A stretch of 56,951 nt of DNA, from NCBI GenBank assembly GCA_018818835.1, contig JAHIRD010000094.1:1-56951 (forward strand). Direction: 5' to 3'. The translations under genes were made by a program, and so were the position numbers. Positions 32,937 through 42,505 of the stretch are shown in pieces; position 1 is the first letter of the stretch, and the number at the start of each line of letters is the position of its first letter. The notes under the pieces are model-generated. The model saw only the letters and a list, made by a program, of their open reading frames with translations, ran no database searches and was not told the DNA's origin. This DNA comes from Pseudomonadota bacterium (GTDB lineage: Bacteria; Desulfobacterota; Desulfobacteria; Desulfobacterales; Desulfolunaceae).

Positions 32937-34679
32937 ATGATGACAAAGGGAACCAAGACAATAAAAAACAAAGAACTGTTTGTAGGGCTCGTATTCAGCC
33001 TGATTTTCCTTGTTATTGCCGGTCGAGCCGTTCAACTCCATGTCATTCAAACCAAATGGCTCACGGCAAAGGCTGAATCCCAGTATAACAAATATCTGGT
33101 GACCTGCGGAAAACGGGGGACCATTTATGATGCCAATCTAAAGGAACTGGCTGTGAGTCTTGAGGTCATGTCCATCGGCGCATTCCCTGGCCGCATGGAA
33201 GACATCTCACAAAACGGGAAAAAGATGGCCAAAATCCTTGGCCTTAATTCCAAAAAACTGACAAAAACGCTAAAAAGCGGAAAATCCTTTGTCTGGGTCA
33301 AACGGAAAGTCGCTCCCAACGATGTGGAAAAAATCAAAAATCTGGACGTAAAGGGCCTGGAATTCATTCCGGAACACAACCGGTTCTATCCGAATATGGG
33401 CTTGGCTGCCCAGGTGATCGGTTTTACAGGAACCGATGAAAAGGGCCTGGAGGGCCTGGAATTTCAATACAACAGAGAGCTGGAAGCCGCATCCGACAAA
33501 TTCATCGTAACCAAAGATGCTCTGGGCCGACGATTCAACAGCAGCGGCAGCAGTGTTACCGGATTCAGCGGCAACGATCTGGTTCTGACCATTGACAAAC
33601 GTATTCAGTTCATTGCCGAGAACGCTTTGAAAGAAGCTTCAGAAGAATTCCAGGCTGTAAGTGGAACCGCTGTGGTCATGCAGCCCGATACCGGAGCACT
33701 TCTTGCGGTGGCCCATTTCCCGGAATTCAACCCCAACATCTTCAAACAGTATGATCGGAATGTGTGGCGAAACCGTGCGGTCACCGACCCCTTTGAACCC
33801 GGGTCCACCCTGAAGGTTTTCCTGGCAGCGGCTGCCATTGAGTCCAATGTCTGCACCCCCAATTCCATTTTTTTCTGTGAAAACGGAACATACAGAATCG
33901 GGAGAAACAAGGTCAACGACACCCACCCCTATCAGTGGCTGTCGCTTCAGCAGATTGTAAAATTTTCCAGTAACATCGGTGCAGTCAAAGTTTCGGAGAT
34001 CACAGGGAAAAAACTTCTTTACAAGACCCTCACCAATTTCGGATTCGGCAAACAGACCGGCATTGACTGCCCGGGTGAGACCTCAGGTATCCTGTCCAAT
34101 TACAACACCTGGTCATCCATTGACACCGGAGCCATCTCCTTTGGTCAGGGCATTTCCGTTTCGGCTGTCCAGCTGCTCGCCGGCGTGTCAGCCATCGCCA
34201 ATGGCGGGAAACTTGTCAAACCATACATTGTCAAATCCATCATCTCCCCGGATGGCACCATCGTCCGGGAATGCGGAAAAACAAAAGGCCGACAAGTGAT
34301 CAGCCCTGAGACCGCTGAAAAAATCAAAGTAATTATGTCCACCGTTGTCACAGACGGAGGCACCGGTGTGAATGCAGCCCTTTCCCGCTACACAGTCTGC
34401 GGAAAAACCGGAACCGCCCAGAAAATAGACAAGGGTGGCAGCTATTCAAACGATCAGTTCACGGCATCCTTTGTGGGATTTGCCCCTCAACAGCACCCCG
34501 CAGTGGCCGTGCTGGTGATTCTGGACGATCCCAAAGTCAACCATTACGGCGGAGTCGTTGCTGCTCCGGCGTTCAAGCAGATTGTCCACGAGACCCTGAA
34601 TTATCTCAATGTGGAACCGGAAACAGACAGTAACGACGAAACCATTCTCCTTGCGCAACGAATCGAGGCAAAACGGTGA
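32937..34679 (+). CDS. ftsI: Septal peptidoglycan transpeptidase FtsI (PBP3)
   Basis: 580 residues; ATG at 32937 or 32940. Topology: a short cytoplasmic stretch, one TM helix (LFVGLVFSLIFLVIAGRAV), then the class B PBP dimerisation domain and the transpeptidase domain. The catalytic motifs are STLK with nucleophile Ser290, SSN at 344-346 and KTG at 490-492. It cross-links septal peptidoglycan in complex with FtsW. No PASTA domain is present. The C-terminus ends soon after the catalytic domain. murE overlaps its last 4 bases. Confidence 0.97.
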   Translation: MMTKGTKTIKNKELFVGLVFSLIFLVIAGRAVQLHVIQTKWLTAKAESQYNKYLVTCGKRGTIYDANLKELAVSLEVMSIGAFPGRMEDISQNGKKMAKILGLNSKKLTKTLKSGKSFVWVKRKVAPNDVEKIKNLDVKGLEFIPEHNRFYPNMGLAAQVIGFTGTDEKGLEGLEFQYNRELEAASDKFIVTKDALGRRFNSSGSSVTGFSGNDLVLTIDKRIQFIAENALKEASEEFQAVSGTAVVMQPDTGALLAVAHFPEFNPNIFKQYDRNVWRNRAVTDPFEPGSTLKVFLAAAAIESNVCTPNSIFFCENGTYRIGRNKVNDTHPYQWLSLQQIVKFSSNIGAVKVSEITGKKLLYKTLTNFGFGKQTGIDCPGETSGILSNYNTWSSIDTGAISFGQGISVSAVQLLAGVSAIANGGKLVKPYIVKSIISPDGTIVRECGKTKGRQVISPETAEKIKVIMSTVVTDGGTGVNAALSRYTVCGKTGTAQKIDKGGSYSNDQFTASFVGFAPQQHPAVAVLVILDDPKVNHYGGVVAAPAFKQIVHETLNYLNVEPETDSNDETILLAQRIEAKR

Positions 34680-36163
34680 AACTATCAACACTTCTCCAGA
34701 GCATACAGGCCCTGATAAGGCCGGAAGGGATGCAACATCCCCAGGGAGAGGATCGGTCTATCACCTCCATCCACTACGATTCAAGACAGGTTAAACCCGG
34801 AGGTCTTTTTGTCGCCATCAAGGGCTTGAAGGTTGACGGCCACGATTTTATTTCCCATGCCCTGGACCAAGGCGCAGCAGCACTGGTCATGGAAAAACCC
34901 ATGACGGCCCCCTGCACTGTTCCTGTTATCCGGGTCAATCAACCACGCAAGGCCCTGGCCCTTTTGGGTGCGTCATTTTATGACAATCCCTCTTCCAAGC
35001 TTCATCTCACAGGCATTACAGGCACCAATGGTAAAACCAGCACCAGTTATCTTCTGGAAGCCATTTTTAATGAGGCAGGACATGCCACAGGCGTCATCGG
35101 GACCATCAACTACAGATACGGCAACAAGGTTTTTGCAAATCCCATGACCACTCCGGAATCACTGGATATTCAACAAATTCTCGCAGATATGGTCAAAGAG
35201 GGAATCACCCATGTGATCATGGAAATATCCTCCCATGCCGTTGATCTTGACCGGATTTTCGGCCTTTGTTTTGATACCGGTGTTTTCACCAACCTCAGTC
35301 AGGACCATCTGGATTACCACCAGACCATGGACCATTATTTTGACTGTAAAAAACGTTTTTTCACCGAAGGTCTTGAGCACGGACAATCCCAAGGCAAAAC
35401 GGTCCGGGCCGTGATCAACGGAAACGACGATAAAGGTCTTGAAATAAAGAGCCTTTTAACCATTCCATTTTACACCACCGGAAGTGAGACAGCCCATATT
35501 CGTCTTAGGAATGCCTCTCTGGATATTCTTGGCATCCAGGGAACCCTGATCTGCCCTGACGGTCAGATAGACATACGGTCCGATGCCATCGGAGCCCACA
35601 ACCTTGAAAATATTCTCAATGCCGCAGGGGCTGCCCTGTGTGCAGGTGTTTCCCTTACTGCGATCAAAAAAGGGGTTGAAGCGTTCACGGTTCCGGGCCG
35701 ATTAGAGCGTGTGCCCACGGATCTGGGTTTTTATGTGTTTGTGGATTACGCACACACGCCGGATGGTCTTTTGAACGTTCTTCAAACCCTGAAGCCCCTT
35801 ACCCCGGGCCGCCTGATCACCGTGTTCGGATGCGGTGGAGACCGTGACAAAGGCAAACGTCCGAAGATGGGACAGATTGCCGAAACATTTTCAGATCTGT
35901 GCATTGTGACCTCGGACAACCCCAGGAGTGAAGAACCGGATCAAATCATTGACCAGATACGTGAGGGAATGAAAAACAAACACCATTGTGTGGAACCCGA
36001 CCGGCGTAAAGCCATTGGCCAGGCCATTGACTGCGCAAAAAAAGGAGATTGCATCCTGATTGCCGGGAAAGGCCATGAAACCTATCAGATTCTCAAAACC
36101 CGGACCATTGATTTCGATGACCGGACGGAGGCTCGAAAAGCCCTTGAAACCCATGGACTCTGA
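34676..36163 (+). CDS. murE: UDP-MurNAc-tripeptide synthetase MurE (meso-DAP adding)
   Basis: 495 residues. Mur-ligase layout: N-terminal UDP-binding domain, ATP-binding TGTNGKTSTSY near residue 113, central HDH-type residues (MEISSHAVDLDR), and a C-terminal domain with the DNPR motif at 414-417 (DNPRSEEP). DNPR is the marker for meso-diaminopimelate as added amino acid, so the cell wall is of the Gram-negative DAP type. Translationally coupled to ftsI (ATG start overlapping by 4 bases) and to murF (11-base overlap). Confidence 0.97.
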   Translation: MKLSTLLQSIQALIRPEGMQHPQGEDRSITSIHYDSRQVKPGGLFVAIKGLKVDGHDFISHALDQGAAALVMEKPMTAPCTVPVIRVNQPRKALALLGASFYDNPSSKLHLTGITGTNGKTSTSYLLEAIFNEAGHATGVIGTINYRYGNKVFANPMTTPESLDIQQILADMVKEGITHVIMEISSHAVDLDRIFGLCFDTGVFTNLSQDHLDYHQTMDHYFDCKKRFFTEGLEHGQSQGKTVRAVINGNDDKGLEIKSLLTIPFYTTGSETAHIRLRNASLDILGIQGTLICPDGQIDIRSDAIGAHNLENILNAAGAALCAGVSLTAIKKGVEAFTVPGRLERVPTDLGFYVFVDYAHTPDGLLNVLQTLKPLTPGRLITVFGCGGDRDKGKRPKMGQIAETFSDLCIVTSDNPRSEEPDQIIDQIREGMKNKHHCVEPDRRKAIGQAIDCAKKGDCILIAGKGHETYQILKTRTIDFDDRTEARKALETHGL

Positions 36164-37571
36164 CATCAGGCCCATTTCCTGGACCCTTGAACGATTGCTG
36201 ACCGCCACAGGCGGCATCTGCATGTCCGGGTCAGAGGGACAGGTGTTTGAAGGGGTGTCCATTGACTCCAGAAGCATCAAAAAAACCGATCTTTTTGTGG
36301 CCATCACGGGGCAGAACCATGATGGCCATGGTTTTGTCGAACATGTTCTGAGCCTGGGCGTCCGGGGGTTTGTGTTGAACAGCAAGAACGTTGATGCCAT
36401 CGCCTGTGTGACAAATAAAGGATGTGTCTGCGTGGCTGTGGAGGACACCACACGGGCCTTGGGTGCCATGGCGTCCTTACAACGAAAAGAATCAGGGGTT
36501 AAACTTGTGGCTATCACCGGCTCCAACGGGAAAACCTCCACCCGCGCCATGACAGCGGCCATCCTTGAAAAACGATTCACCACCTTGTCCACCCAGGGAA
36601 ATTTCAACAATGAGATCGGCTTGCCCCTCACCCTTCTCCGTCTTTCAACAGAACATCAATGGGCCGTGGTGGAAATGGGTATGAACGCACCGGGTGAAAT
36701 CTCCCGGCTTGCAGGAATCGCAAAACCCGATCTGGGCATTATCACCAATGTGGCCCCTGCCCATCTGGAAGGATTGGGTTCCATTGAAAACGTGGCCCGG
36801 GCCAAAGCCGAACTTCTGGATGCCCTGGATCCTGACAAACGGGCTCTTCTGAACATGGGTTCCCCTTTGTTTGAGGCACTTGCAACCCATTGCAGATGCA
36901 AACTCTTCACCTTCGGATTATCGGATAATGCACAAATCCGAGCCAGTGACATTCGGTCAGAAACGAGAAACGTCGTATTTAACCTGCACGCACTGGGGAA
37001 AAGCATTCCGGTGGTCTTGAACACGCCTGGCCGGTTTATGGTGGAAAACGCCCTTGCCGCAGCCGGTGTGGGCATTCTGGCCGGAATGGACCTTGAAACA
37101 ATCAAACGGGGTCTTGGGGCCTTTAAACCTGTTCATGGCCGGATGCAGATACATAAAAGTTCCCGGGGTTTTTTTGTAATTGATGACACATACAACGCCA
37201 ACCCCCATTCCATGATGGCAGCCATTGATGTTCTCTGTGATCTCAAAGGGGATGCCAAGGGGATTCTGGTGGCAGGCGACATGGGTGAGCTGGGAACATC
37301 CACCGACGAGCTGCATCGAAGCGTGGGTAAATTCGCCGTACGAAAAAGGGTGGATGAAATTTACCTTGTCGGTGAAAAGGCACGGCTGATTGGTAACGCT
37401 GCCATAAGTGACGGTTTTAACAAAAATTCGGTCTTTACGGGTTCAAAAAAAGAGATTATAGGAACGCTTTCCAAAAATCTGGAGCATGGGAACTGGGTTC
37501 TGGTCAAAGGTTCCCGATTTATGGCCATGGAAGATATTGTCAATGACATTATGGTTTTGAACGGAGATTAG
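36153..37571 (+). CDS. murF: UDP-MurNAc-tripeptide--D-alanyl-D-alanine ligase MurF
   Basis: The frame is open back to 36060 inside murE. The ATG at 36153 ([16 protein letters not shown]) matches the family start and gives 472 residues with an 11-base overlap of murE. Motifs: [13 protein letters not shown] (ATP loop), [26 protein letters not shown] and the C-terminal [13 protein letters not shown]. It adds D-Ala-D-Ala to complete the pentapeptide precursor. No ddl gene for D-Ala-D-Ala is in the cluster, although many dcw clusters carry one between murC/B and ftsQ. mraY begins 8 bases downstream. Confidence 0.96.
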   Translation: MDSDIRPISWTLERLLTATGGICMSGSEGQVFEGVSIDSRSIKKTDLFVAITGQNHDGHGFVEHVLSLGVRGFVLNSKNVDAIACVTNKGCVCVAVEDTTRALGAMASLQRKESGVKLVAITGSNGKTSTRAMTAAILEKRFTTLSTQGNFNNEIGLPLTLLRLSTEHQWAVVEMGMNAPGEISRLAGIAKPDLGIITNVAPAHLEGLGSIENVARAKAELLDALDPDKRALLNMGSPLFEALATHCRCKLFTFGLSDNAQIRASDIRSETRNVVFNLHALGKSIPVVLNTPGRFMVENALAAAGVGILAGMDLETIKRGLGAFKPVHGRMQIHKSSRGFFVIDDTYNANPHSMMAAIDVLCDLKGDAKGILVAGDMGELGTSTDELHRSVGKFAVRKRVDEIYLVGEKARLIGNAAISDGFNKNSVFTGSKKEIIGTLSKNLEHGNWVLVKGSRFMAMEDIVNDIMVLNGD

Positions 37572-37579
37572 ATAATCAC

Positions 37580-38659
37580 ATGTTTTACCATTTATTGTAT
37601 TCACTTCATACGGAAATATCATTCTTCAATGTATTCCGTTACATCACCTTCAGAACCATCTATGCCACGGTCACGGCCTTTTTGATCTGCTTTATCCTGG
37701 GTCCCTGGGTAATCCGGACCCTTCAGAAAAAGCAGATCGGACAATACATCAGAAAAGAAGGGCCCCAGAGTCATTTTGACAAAGCCGGAACCCCCACCAT
37801 GGGCGGCGTGATGATCATATCATCCATCATGATTTCCACACTCCTGTGGGCAGATCTTTCCAACCGATATATTTGGATTGCGCTGTTATCCACCTTTGGC
37901 TTTACACTGATCGGCTTTACCGATGATTACCTGATGCAAATCAAAAAACGAAGCAAAGGCCTGGGCGCACGATCAAAAATTCTGCTGCAGATCCTGTTGG
38001 GCCTGATCATCGGATGGTTGACCTACACCACCCCGAATTTTTCCACCCAGATCACCATACCGTTTTTAAAGAGCGTGTCCCCGGATCTTGGTTTTGGATA
38101 TATTTTCTTTGCAGCATTCGTCATCGTGGGCACCTCCAACGCCGTGAATCTCACGGATGGCCTTGACGGCCTGGCCATCGGGCCGGTGATTATCAGTGCG
38201 GTCACCTACATGCTCTTTGCCTATGTCACCGGCCATGTCAAGCTCGCCGAGTACCTCCAGATCTCTTATGTTCCCAACGGGGGCGAGATCACCGTGATCT
38301 GTGGCGTCATTGCCGGTGCCGGTGTGGGCTTTCTCTGGTTTAACGCCTATCCTGCCCAGGTCTTTATGGGAGATACCGGTTCCCTTCCCCTGGGAGGCAT
38401 TCTGGGCACCATCGCCGTGATCACCAAGCAGGAAATCCTTCTTGTCATCGTGGGAGGCCTGTTTGTGATTGAAGCCATGTCGGTGATCCTCCAGGTCAGT
38501 TATTTCAAGATCACCAAGGGGCAGCGGATTTTCCGCATGGCACCCCTGCACCACCATTTTGAACTCAAAGGATGGCCGGAACCCAAAGTCATCGTAAGGT
38601 TCTGGATTGTATCCATCATGCTCGCCCTTCTTGCGGTGAGTACTCTCAAAATAAGGTAA
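37580..38659 (+). CDS. mraY: Phospho-MurNAc-pentapeptide transferase MraY
   Basis: 359 residues, about ten TM segments. Family motifs: [29 protein letters not shown] with the catalytic Asp pair, [10 protein letters not shown], and the [14 protein letters not shown] histidine motif. It makes lipid I from UDP-MurNAc-pentapeptide and undecaprenyl phosphate in the inner membrane. It starts 8 bases after murF and ends 6 bases before murD. Confidence 0.98.
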   Translation: MFYHLLYSLHTEISFFNVFRYITFRTIYATVTAFLICFILGPWVIRTLQKKQIGQYIRKEGPQSHFDKAGTPTMGGVMIISSIMISTLLWADLSNRYIWIALLSTFGFTLIGFTDDYLMQIKKRSKGLGARSKILLQILLGLIIGWLTYTTPNFSTQITIPFLKSVSPDLGFGYIFFAAFVIVGTSNAVNLTDGLDGLAIGPVIISAVTYMLFAYVTGHVKLAEYLQISYVPNGGEITVICGVIAGAGVGFLWFNAYPAQVFMGDTGSLPLGGILGTIAVITKQEILLVIVGGLFVIEAMSVILQVSYFKITKGQRIFRMAPLHHHFELKGWPEPKVIVRFWIVSIMLALLAVSTLKIR

Positions 38660-38665
38660 GGCACA

Positions 38666-40033
38666 ATGATGATGAAATTAAGCGGGAAACGTATCCTTGT
38701 TGTGGGTCTTGCACGGTCCGGTGCTGCCATCGCCCGTTTTCTCAATGCGCGGGGGGCACAGGTCACAGTGACGGACAAAGCCCAGGCTTTGGATCTGGGC
38801 CAGCGGCCCATGGAGATGGAGGCGCTGGGCATTGCCACCGAACTGGGTGTTCATAATCCGGATAGTTTCTTAAAAACGGATCTCATCGTCCTGAGCCCTG
38901 GCGTACCGCACACCCTGCCCCAGATCAAGCAGGCCATGGATTTTTCAGTCCCTGTCATGGGAGAGATCGAGCTTGCATCCATGTTTATCAAGGAGCCCAT
39001 CATCGCTGTCACAGGGACCAATGGCAAAACCACGACCACCACGTTGATCTCCTTGATGCTTGAAGAATCGGGGTTCAAGGTCTTTACCGGCGGCAATATC
39101 GGCAACCCCTTGACCGAATATATTGAATTGGAAACACCCTCGGACCTGGTGGTGGTGGAATTGAGCAGTTTCCAGCTTGACACCATCAAACGGTTCAGGC
39201 CGAAAATTGCCGTTCTACTGAACATCACCGAAGATCATCTGGACCGATACGCCAGCTTCGAGGCCTATACCCGCTCCAAGGGCCGGATCTTTGAAAACCA
39301 GGAAATGGATGATATTGCCATCATTAATGGTGATGATCCCACCTCCCTTTCCATGGGGAAAATTCTTCAGAACAGAAAGTACACCTTCGGTGCGGGTGGA
39401 TCGGGCTACAGCGCAGTGATCAGCCGTAAAAAAATCACCCTGAACCTGCCGGGCTGCGACACCATGGTTCTGGATCTTTCCCAGGCCAAACTCATGGGCA
39501 ACCATAACCGTGAAAATATCGCAGCAGCTGCATTGGCAACCCTTTCGGCCGGAGGAAAACTTGAAAGCATCCAAACCGTTGTGGACACCTTTGAAGGCCT
39601 GCCCCACCGTATCCAGCATATCGGAACCATCCGTGGCATCGACTGGTACAATGATTCCAAGGCCACCAACATGGATGCGGTTGTACGCGCCCTTGACGCC
39701 TTTGACTCACCCCTGATCCTGATTCTTGGAGGACGAAACAAAGGCGGTTCCTTTCTTGCGTTAAAAGACGGGATTCTCAAATCAACCCGAACCGTGGTGG
39801 CCATGGGAGAATCAGCCAAGGAAATCAAAAACACATTGAGCCCCTTTATCAAGGTCATCGAAGCACAAAACATGGAGGAGGCTGTGGCCCTTTCCTATGG
39901 GGAAGCCAAAGAAGGAGACAAGGTTCTGTTCTCCCCGGCCTGTTCCAGTTTTGACATGTTCACAAATTACGAACACCGTGGTCATGTGTTTGCCGACGCC
40001 GTCAAACAACTAAAGGAGGACATCCATGCCTGA
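38666..40033 (+). CDS. murD: UDP-MurNAc-L-alanine--D-glutamate ligase MurD
   Basis: 455 residues. N-terminal Rossmann-like start RILVVGLARSGAAIARFL, ATP loop AVTGTNGKTTTTTLI, central LLNITEDHLDRY and C-terminal WYNDSKATNMDA plus LILGGRNKGGSF. It adds D-glutamate to UDP-MurNAc-L-Ala in the cytoplasm. Its last bases hold the AAGGAGG ribosome site of the small gene starting at 40026, which overlaps it by 8 bases. Confidence 0.97.
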   Translation: MMMKLSGKRILVVGLARSGAAIARFLNARGAQVTVTDKAQALDLGQRPMEMEALGIATELGVHNPDSFLKTDLIVLSPGVPHTLPQIKQAMDFSVPVMGEIELASMFIKEPIIAVTGTNGKTTTTTLISLMLEESGFKVFTGGNIGNPLTEYIELETPSDLVVVELSSFQLDTIKRFRPKIAVLLNITEDHLDRYASFEAYTRSKGRIFENQEMDDIAIINGDDPTSLSMGKILQNRKYTFGAGGSGYSAVISRKKITLNLPGCDTMVLDLSQAKLMGNHNRENIAAAALATLSAGGKLESIQTVVDTFEGLPHRIQHIGTIRGIDWYNDSKATNMDAVVRALDAFDSPLILILGGRNKGGSFLALKDGILKSTRTVVAMGESAKEIKNTLSPFIKVIEAQNMEEAVALSYGEAKEGDKVLFSPACSSFDMFTNYEHRGHVFADAVKQLKEDIHA

Positions 40034-40256
40034 TTGCAATCAAAGCGCCTTTTCCCAGGACACATCCCACGCCAAACTTCTCATGTGTGCCCTCCTGATC
40101 AGCGGGGCCGATCGTGAGATCAAGGACAACCTGGTGCATTCAAAAGGGATATCCTCTGAAAAACCCGTGGAAGACGCTGTACTCCGGGCATACCATACTC
40201 TGACACAGTCTTCCATGGAAACAAAAACAGCACGATTCAGGATAACAAGGACGTAA
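40026..40256 (+). CDS. Small protein of unknown function between murD and ftsW
   Basis: 76 residues. Support for a real gene: a perfect AAGGAGG seven bases before the ATG, 8-base overlap with murD, a 7-base gap to ftsW, and codon use like the neighbours (G or C in most third positions). The product is soluble, with no signal peptide or TM helix. Two helical stretches are plausible (SHAKLLMCALLISGADREIKD and PVEDAVLRAYHTLTQ), and the tail is basic (TKTARFRITRT). I do not recognise the family, and no gene is normally found at this place in well-known dcw clusters. It could be a lineage-specific division or wall regulator, or simply a spacer gene coupling murD to ftsW. Confidence 0.72.
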   Translation: MPDCNQSAFSQDTSHAKLLMCALLISGADREIKDNLVHSKGISSEKPVEDAVLRAYHTLTQSSMETKTARFRITRT

Positions 40257-40263
40257 AATTATC

Positions 40264-41391
40264 ATGGCACAGGCACGACAAACAACTGATGTCATCACAG
40301 GATTCGACACCCCCCTTCTCCTGTCCGTTCTCTTTCTGACCGGTGTGGGAATCGTGATGATATACAGTGCCAGCTCGGCCATTGCCAACAACACCTATGG
40401 CAACGGATATTTTTTCCTGAGAAAACAAACGATTTTTTCGGTTATAGGTGGCTTGGTCCTTTTTCTGTCGTCCATGATCCCTTACCGAATGTACAGGGCT
40501 TTTGCCTATATTCTACTGGCTGTGTCAGCCCTGCTTCTGGTATTCACCCAGATCCCCGGGTATGGCCATGCGGCAGGTGGGGCAGCCAGATGGATCCGCA
40601 TCGGAGGCTTTACCTTTCAGCCCTCGGAATTCGCCCGACTGTCCATGATCATTTATCTGGCCTATTCTCTGTCCAAGAAGCAGGAGCGGATCCGTGAATT
40701 TTCCATCGGTTTTCTTCCCCATGTGATCGTCATGATGCTCCTGGCCATTTTGATCATGATTCAGCCTGATTTTGGATCCGTGGTGATCCTGGGAATTCTC
40801 TGCTGGATCATGATGTTTATGGGGGGCGTTCCCATAAAATACCTGGGTGGAGCACTTCTGGGTCTTCTGCCCCTGGCTGGCCTTGTTATGATGAGCGCCA
40901 GTTACCGGGTTGAACGCCTGATGAGTTTCCTGGACCCCTGGAAGCACCAGACCGATGAAGGTTACCAGATCGTCCATTCCCTCATGGCCTTCGGCTCCGG
41001 TGGATTCTGGGGCAAGGGCCTTGGCAACGGTCACCAGAAACTCTTTTATCTTCCCGAGCCCCATACGGATTTCATCTTTTCCGTGATCGGTGAAGAACTG
41101 GGGCTATGGGGTGTTTTATTAATTCTGACACTTTTTTTTGTGGTCATCTGGCGGGGTATCATCATTGCCATGCGCACAGAGGATCTTTTTGGTTCGCTTC
41201 TGGCCGCAGGGCTTACCATAGGGATCAGTCTTCAGACATGCGTCAATATGGGTGTGGCCATGGGCCTTCTACCCACCAAAGGGTTAACCCTTCCCTTTTT
41301 AAGTTATGGAGGCAGCTCCCTTTTGATTAACATGGTGGCTGTGGGTATTATCATCAACATCGGAAAAACGAGGCCCCATGGACGAACCTAA
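40264..41391 (+). CDS. ftsW: Septal peptidoglycan glycosyltransferase FtsW
   Basis: 375 residues, about ten TM segments. SEDS-family motifs: IYSASSAIA early, GGAARWIRIGGFTFQPSEFARL in the middle (split here: GGAARWIRIG then QPSEFA), and the C-terminal KGLTLPFLSYGGSS. It polymerises glycan strands at the septum with FtsI. AAGGACG lies about 12 bases before the ATG, within the end of the small upstream gene. Its end overlaps murG by 14 bases. Confidence 0.97.
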   Translation: MAQARQTTDVITGFDTPLLLSVLFLTGVGIVMIYSASSAIANNTYGNGYFFLRKQTIFSVIGGLVLFLSSMIPYRMYRAFAYILLAVSALLLVFTQIPGYGHAAGGAARWIRIGGFTFQPSEFARLSMIIYLAYSLSKKQERIREFSIGFLPHVIVMMLLAILIMIQPDFGSVVILGILCWIMMFMGGVPIKYLGGALLGLLPLAGLVMMSASYRVERLMSFLDPWKHQTDEGYQIVHSLMAFGSGGFWGKGLGNGHQKLFYLPEPHTDFIFSVIGEELGLWGVLLILTLFFVVIWRGIIIAMRTEDLFGSLLAAGLTIGISLQTCVNMGVAMGLLPTKGLTLPFLSYGGSSLLINMVAVGIIINIGKTRPHGRT

Positions 41392-42502
41392 GGTCAACAT
41401 ACTTATCGCCGGAGGAGGAACAGGGGGCCATCTGTTCCCCGGAATAGCCATTGCACGGGCCTTTCTTGAAAAGAACCCGGAAAACCGTATTCTCTTTGTG
41501 GGCACCGACCGCCCCTTTGAAAAAAACATCCTGGCCGAAGAGGGTTTTGATCATCTGGCCATTCGTGCATCGGGCATCAAGGGCCTTGGACTTTTCCGAA
41601 AACTCAAGGCCACGTTCAAAATACCCGGAGCCCTTGTCCAGTCGTCAAAAATCATCAAGGACTTCAATCCCGATCTGATCATCGGCGTGGGTGGATACTC
41701 GTCCGGCCCTGTGGCCCTTGTGGGCTATCTCAAAGGGATAACCGTGGTACTCCAGGAGCAGAACATCATTCCGGGTGTCACCAACCGGATTCTCAGCCGT
41801 TTTGCCACACGAATCCATGTCTCCTTTGGTGAGAGCCTGGATTATTTCAAAATCAACAAAACCTTGCTAACCGGAAACCCGGTCCGTCAGAGTATCCTTC
41901 TGGCAAAGGAAAGACGCGACCTGACCATGGAAAATGCATCGGAAAAATTCACGGTCATGGTGGCTGGCGGAAGCCAGGGAGCCCATAACATCAACATGGC
42001 CCTGATTCATGCCGTTGAACATCTGAACGAAAAAGGCACCTGGCACTTTATCCATCAAACCGGTGTTGCAGATGAAGCCATGGTCAAAAACGCCTATGAG
42101 AGAAATGGGATATCCGCACAGGTACAGGCCTTTTACAATGACATGGACCGCTGCTACGAAAAAGCGGATCTGATCGTTTGCCGTGCCGGAGCCACCAGCA
42201 TCTCGGAAATCACCGTGATGGGGCTTGCCCCCATCCTGATTCCCTTTCCCTTTGCCACAGACGATCATCAGGTGAAAAATGCCATAAGTCTTGTCAAAAA
42301 AGGCGCAGCGGAAATGATTACCGAAGATAGCTTAAACGGAAGCATGCTGGCCCAGCGGATGGAATTTTACAGGGAAAACAAGGATGAACGTTTAATGATG
42401 GCCGAAAACTCAGAAGTATACGGCAAGCCCCGGGCAGCATGGAACATCGTCGACGATTGTTATGAACTCATAAAGGGTCAGAATGAAAGGCCCATAGGAT
42501 AG
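41378..42502 (+). CDS. murG: UDP-GlcNAc transferase MurG (lipid II synthesis)
   Basis: 374 residues, GT-B fold. The N-terminal glycine loop is IAGGGTGGHLFPGIAIA. A second loop GVGGYSSGPV, QEQNIIPGVTNR and a C-terminal donor site with VMVAGGSQGAHNIN and CRAGATSISEI all match MurG. It adds GlcNAc to lipid I at the inner face of the membrane. Overlaps ftsW by 14 bases; murC begins 3 bases after its stop. Confidence 0.97.
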   Translation: MDEPKVNILIAGGGTGGHLFPGIAIARAFLEKNPENRILFVGTDRPFEKNILAEEGFDHLAIRASGIKGLGLFRKLKATFKIPGALVQSSKIIKDFNPDLIIGVGGYSSGPVALVGYLKGITVVLQEQNIIPGVTNRILSRFATRIHVSFGESLDYFKINKTLLTGNPVRQSILLAKERRDLTMENASEKFTVMVAGGSQGAHNINMALIHAVEHLNEKGTWHFIHQTGVADEAMVKNAYERNGISAQVQAFYNDMDRCYEKADLIVCRAGATSISEITVMGLAPILIPFPFATDDHQVKNAISLVKKGAAEMITEDSLNGSMLAQRMEFYRENKDERLMMAENSEVYGKPRAAWNIVDDCYELIKGQNERPIG

Positions 42503-42505
42503 CGA

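Noticed and set aside
35891-36631. 246-codon minus-strand frame opposite murE/murF
   Set aside because: Mirror of two certain genes; composition is that of reversed coding sequence.
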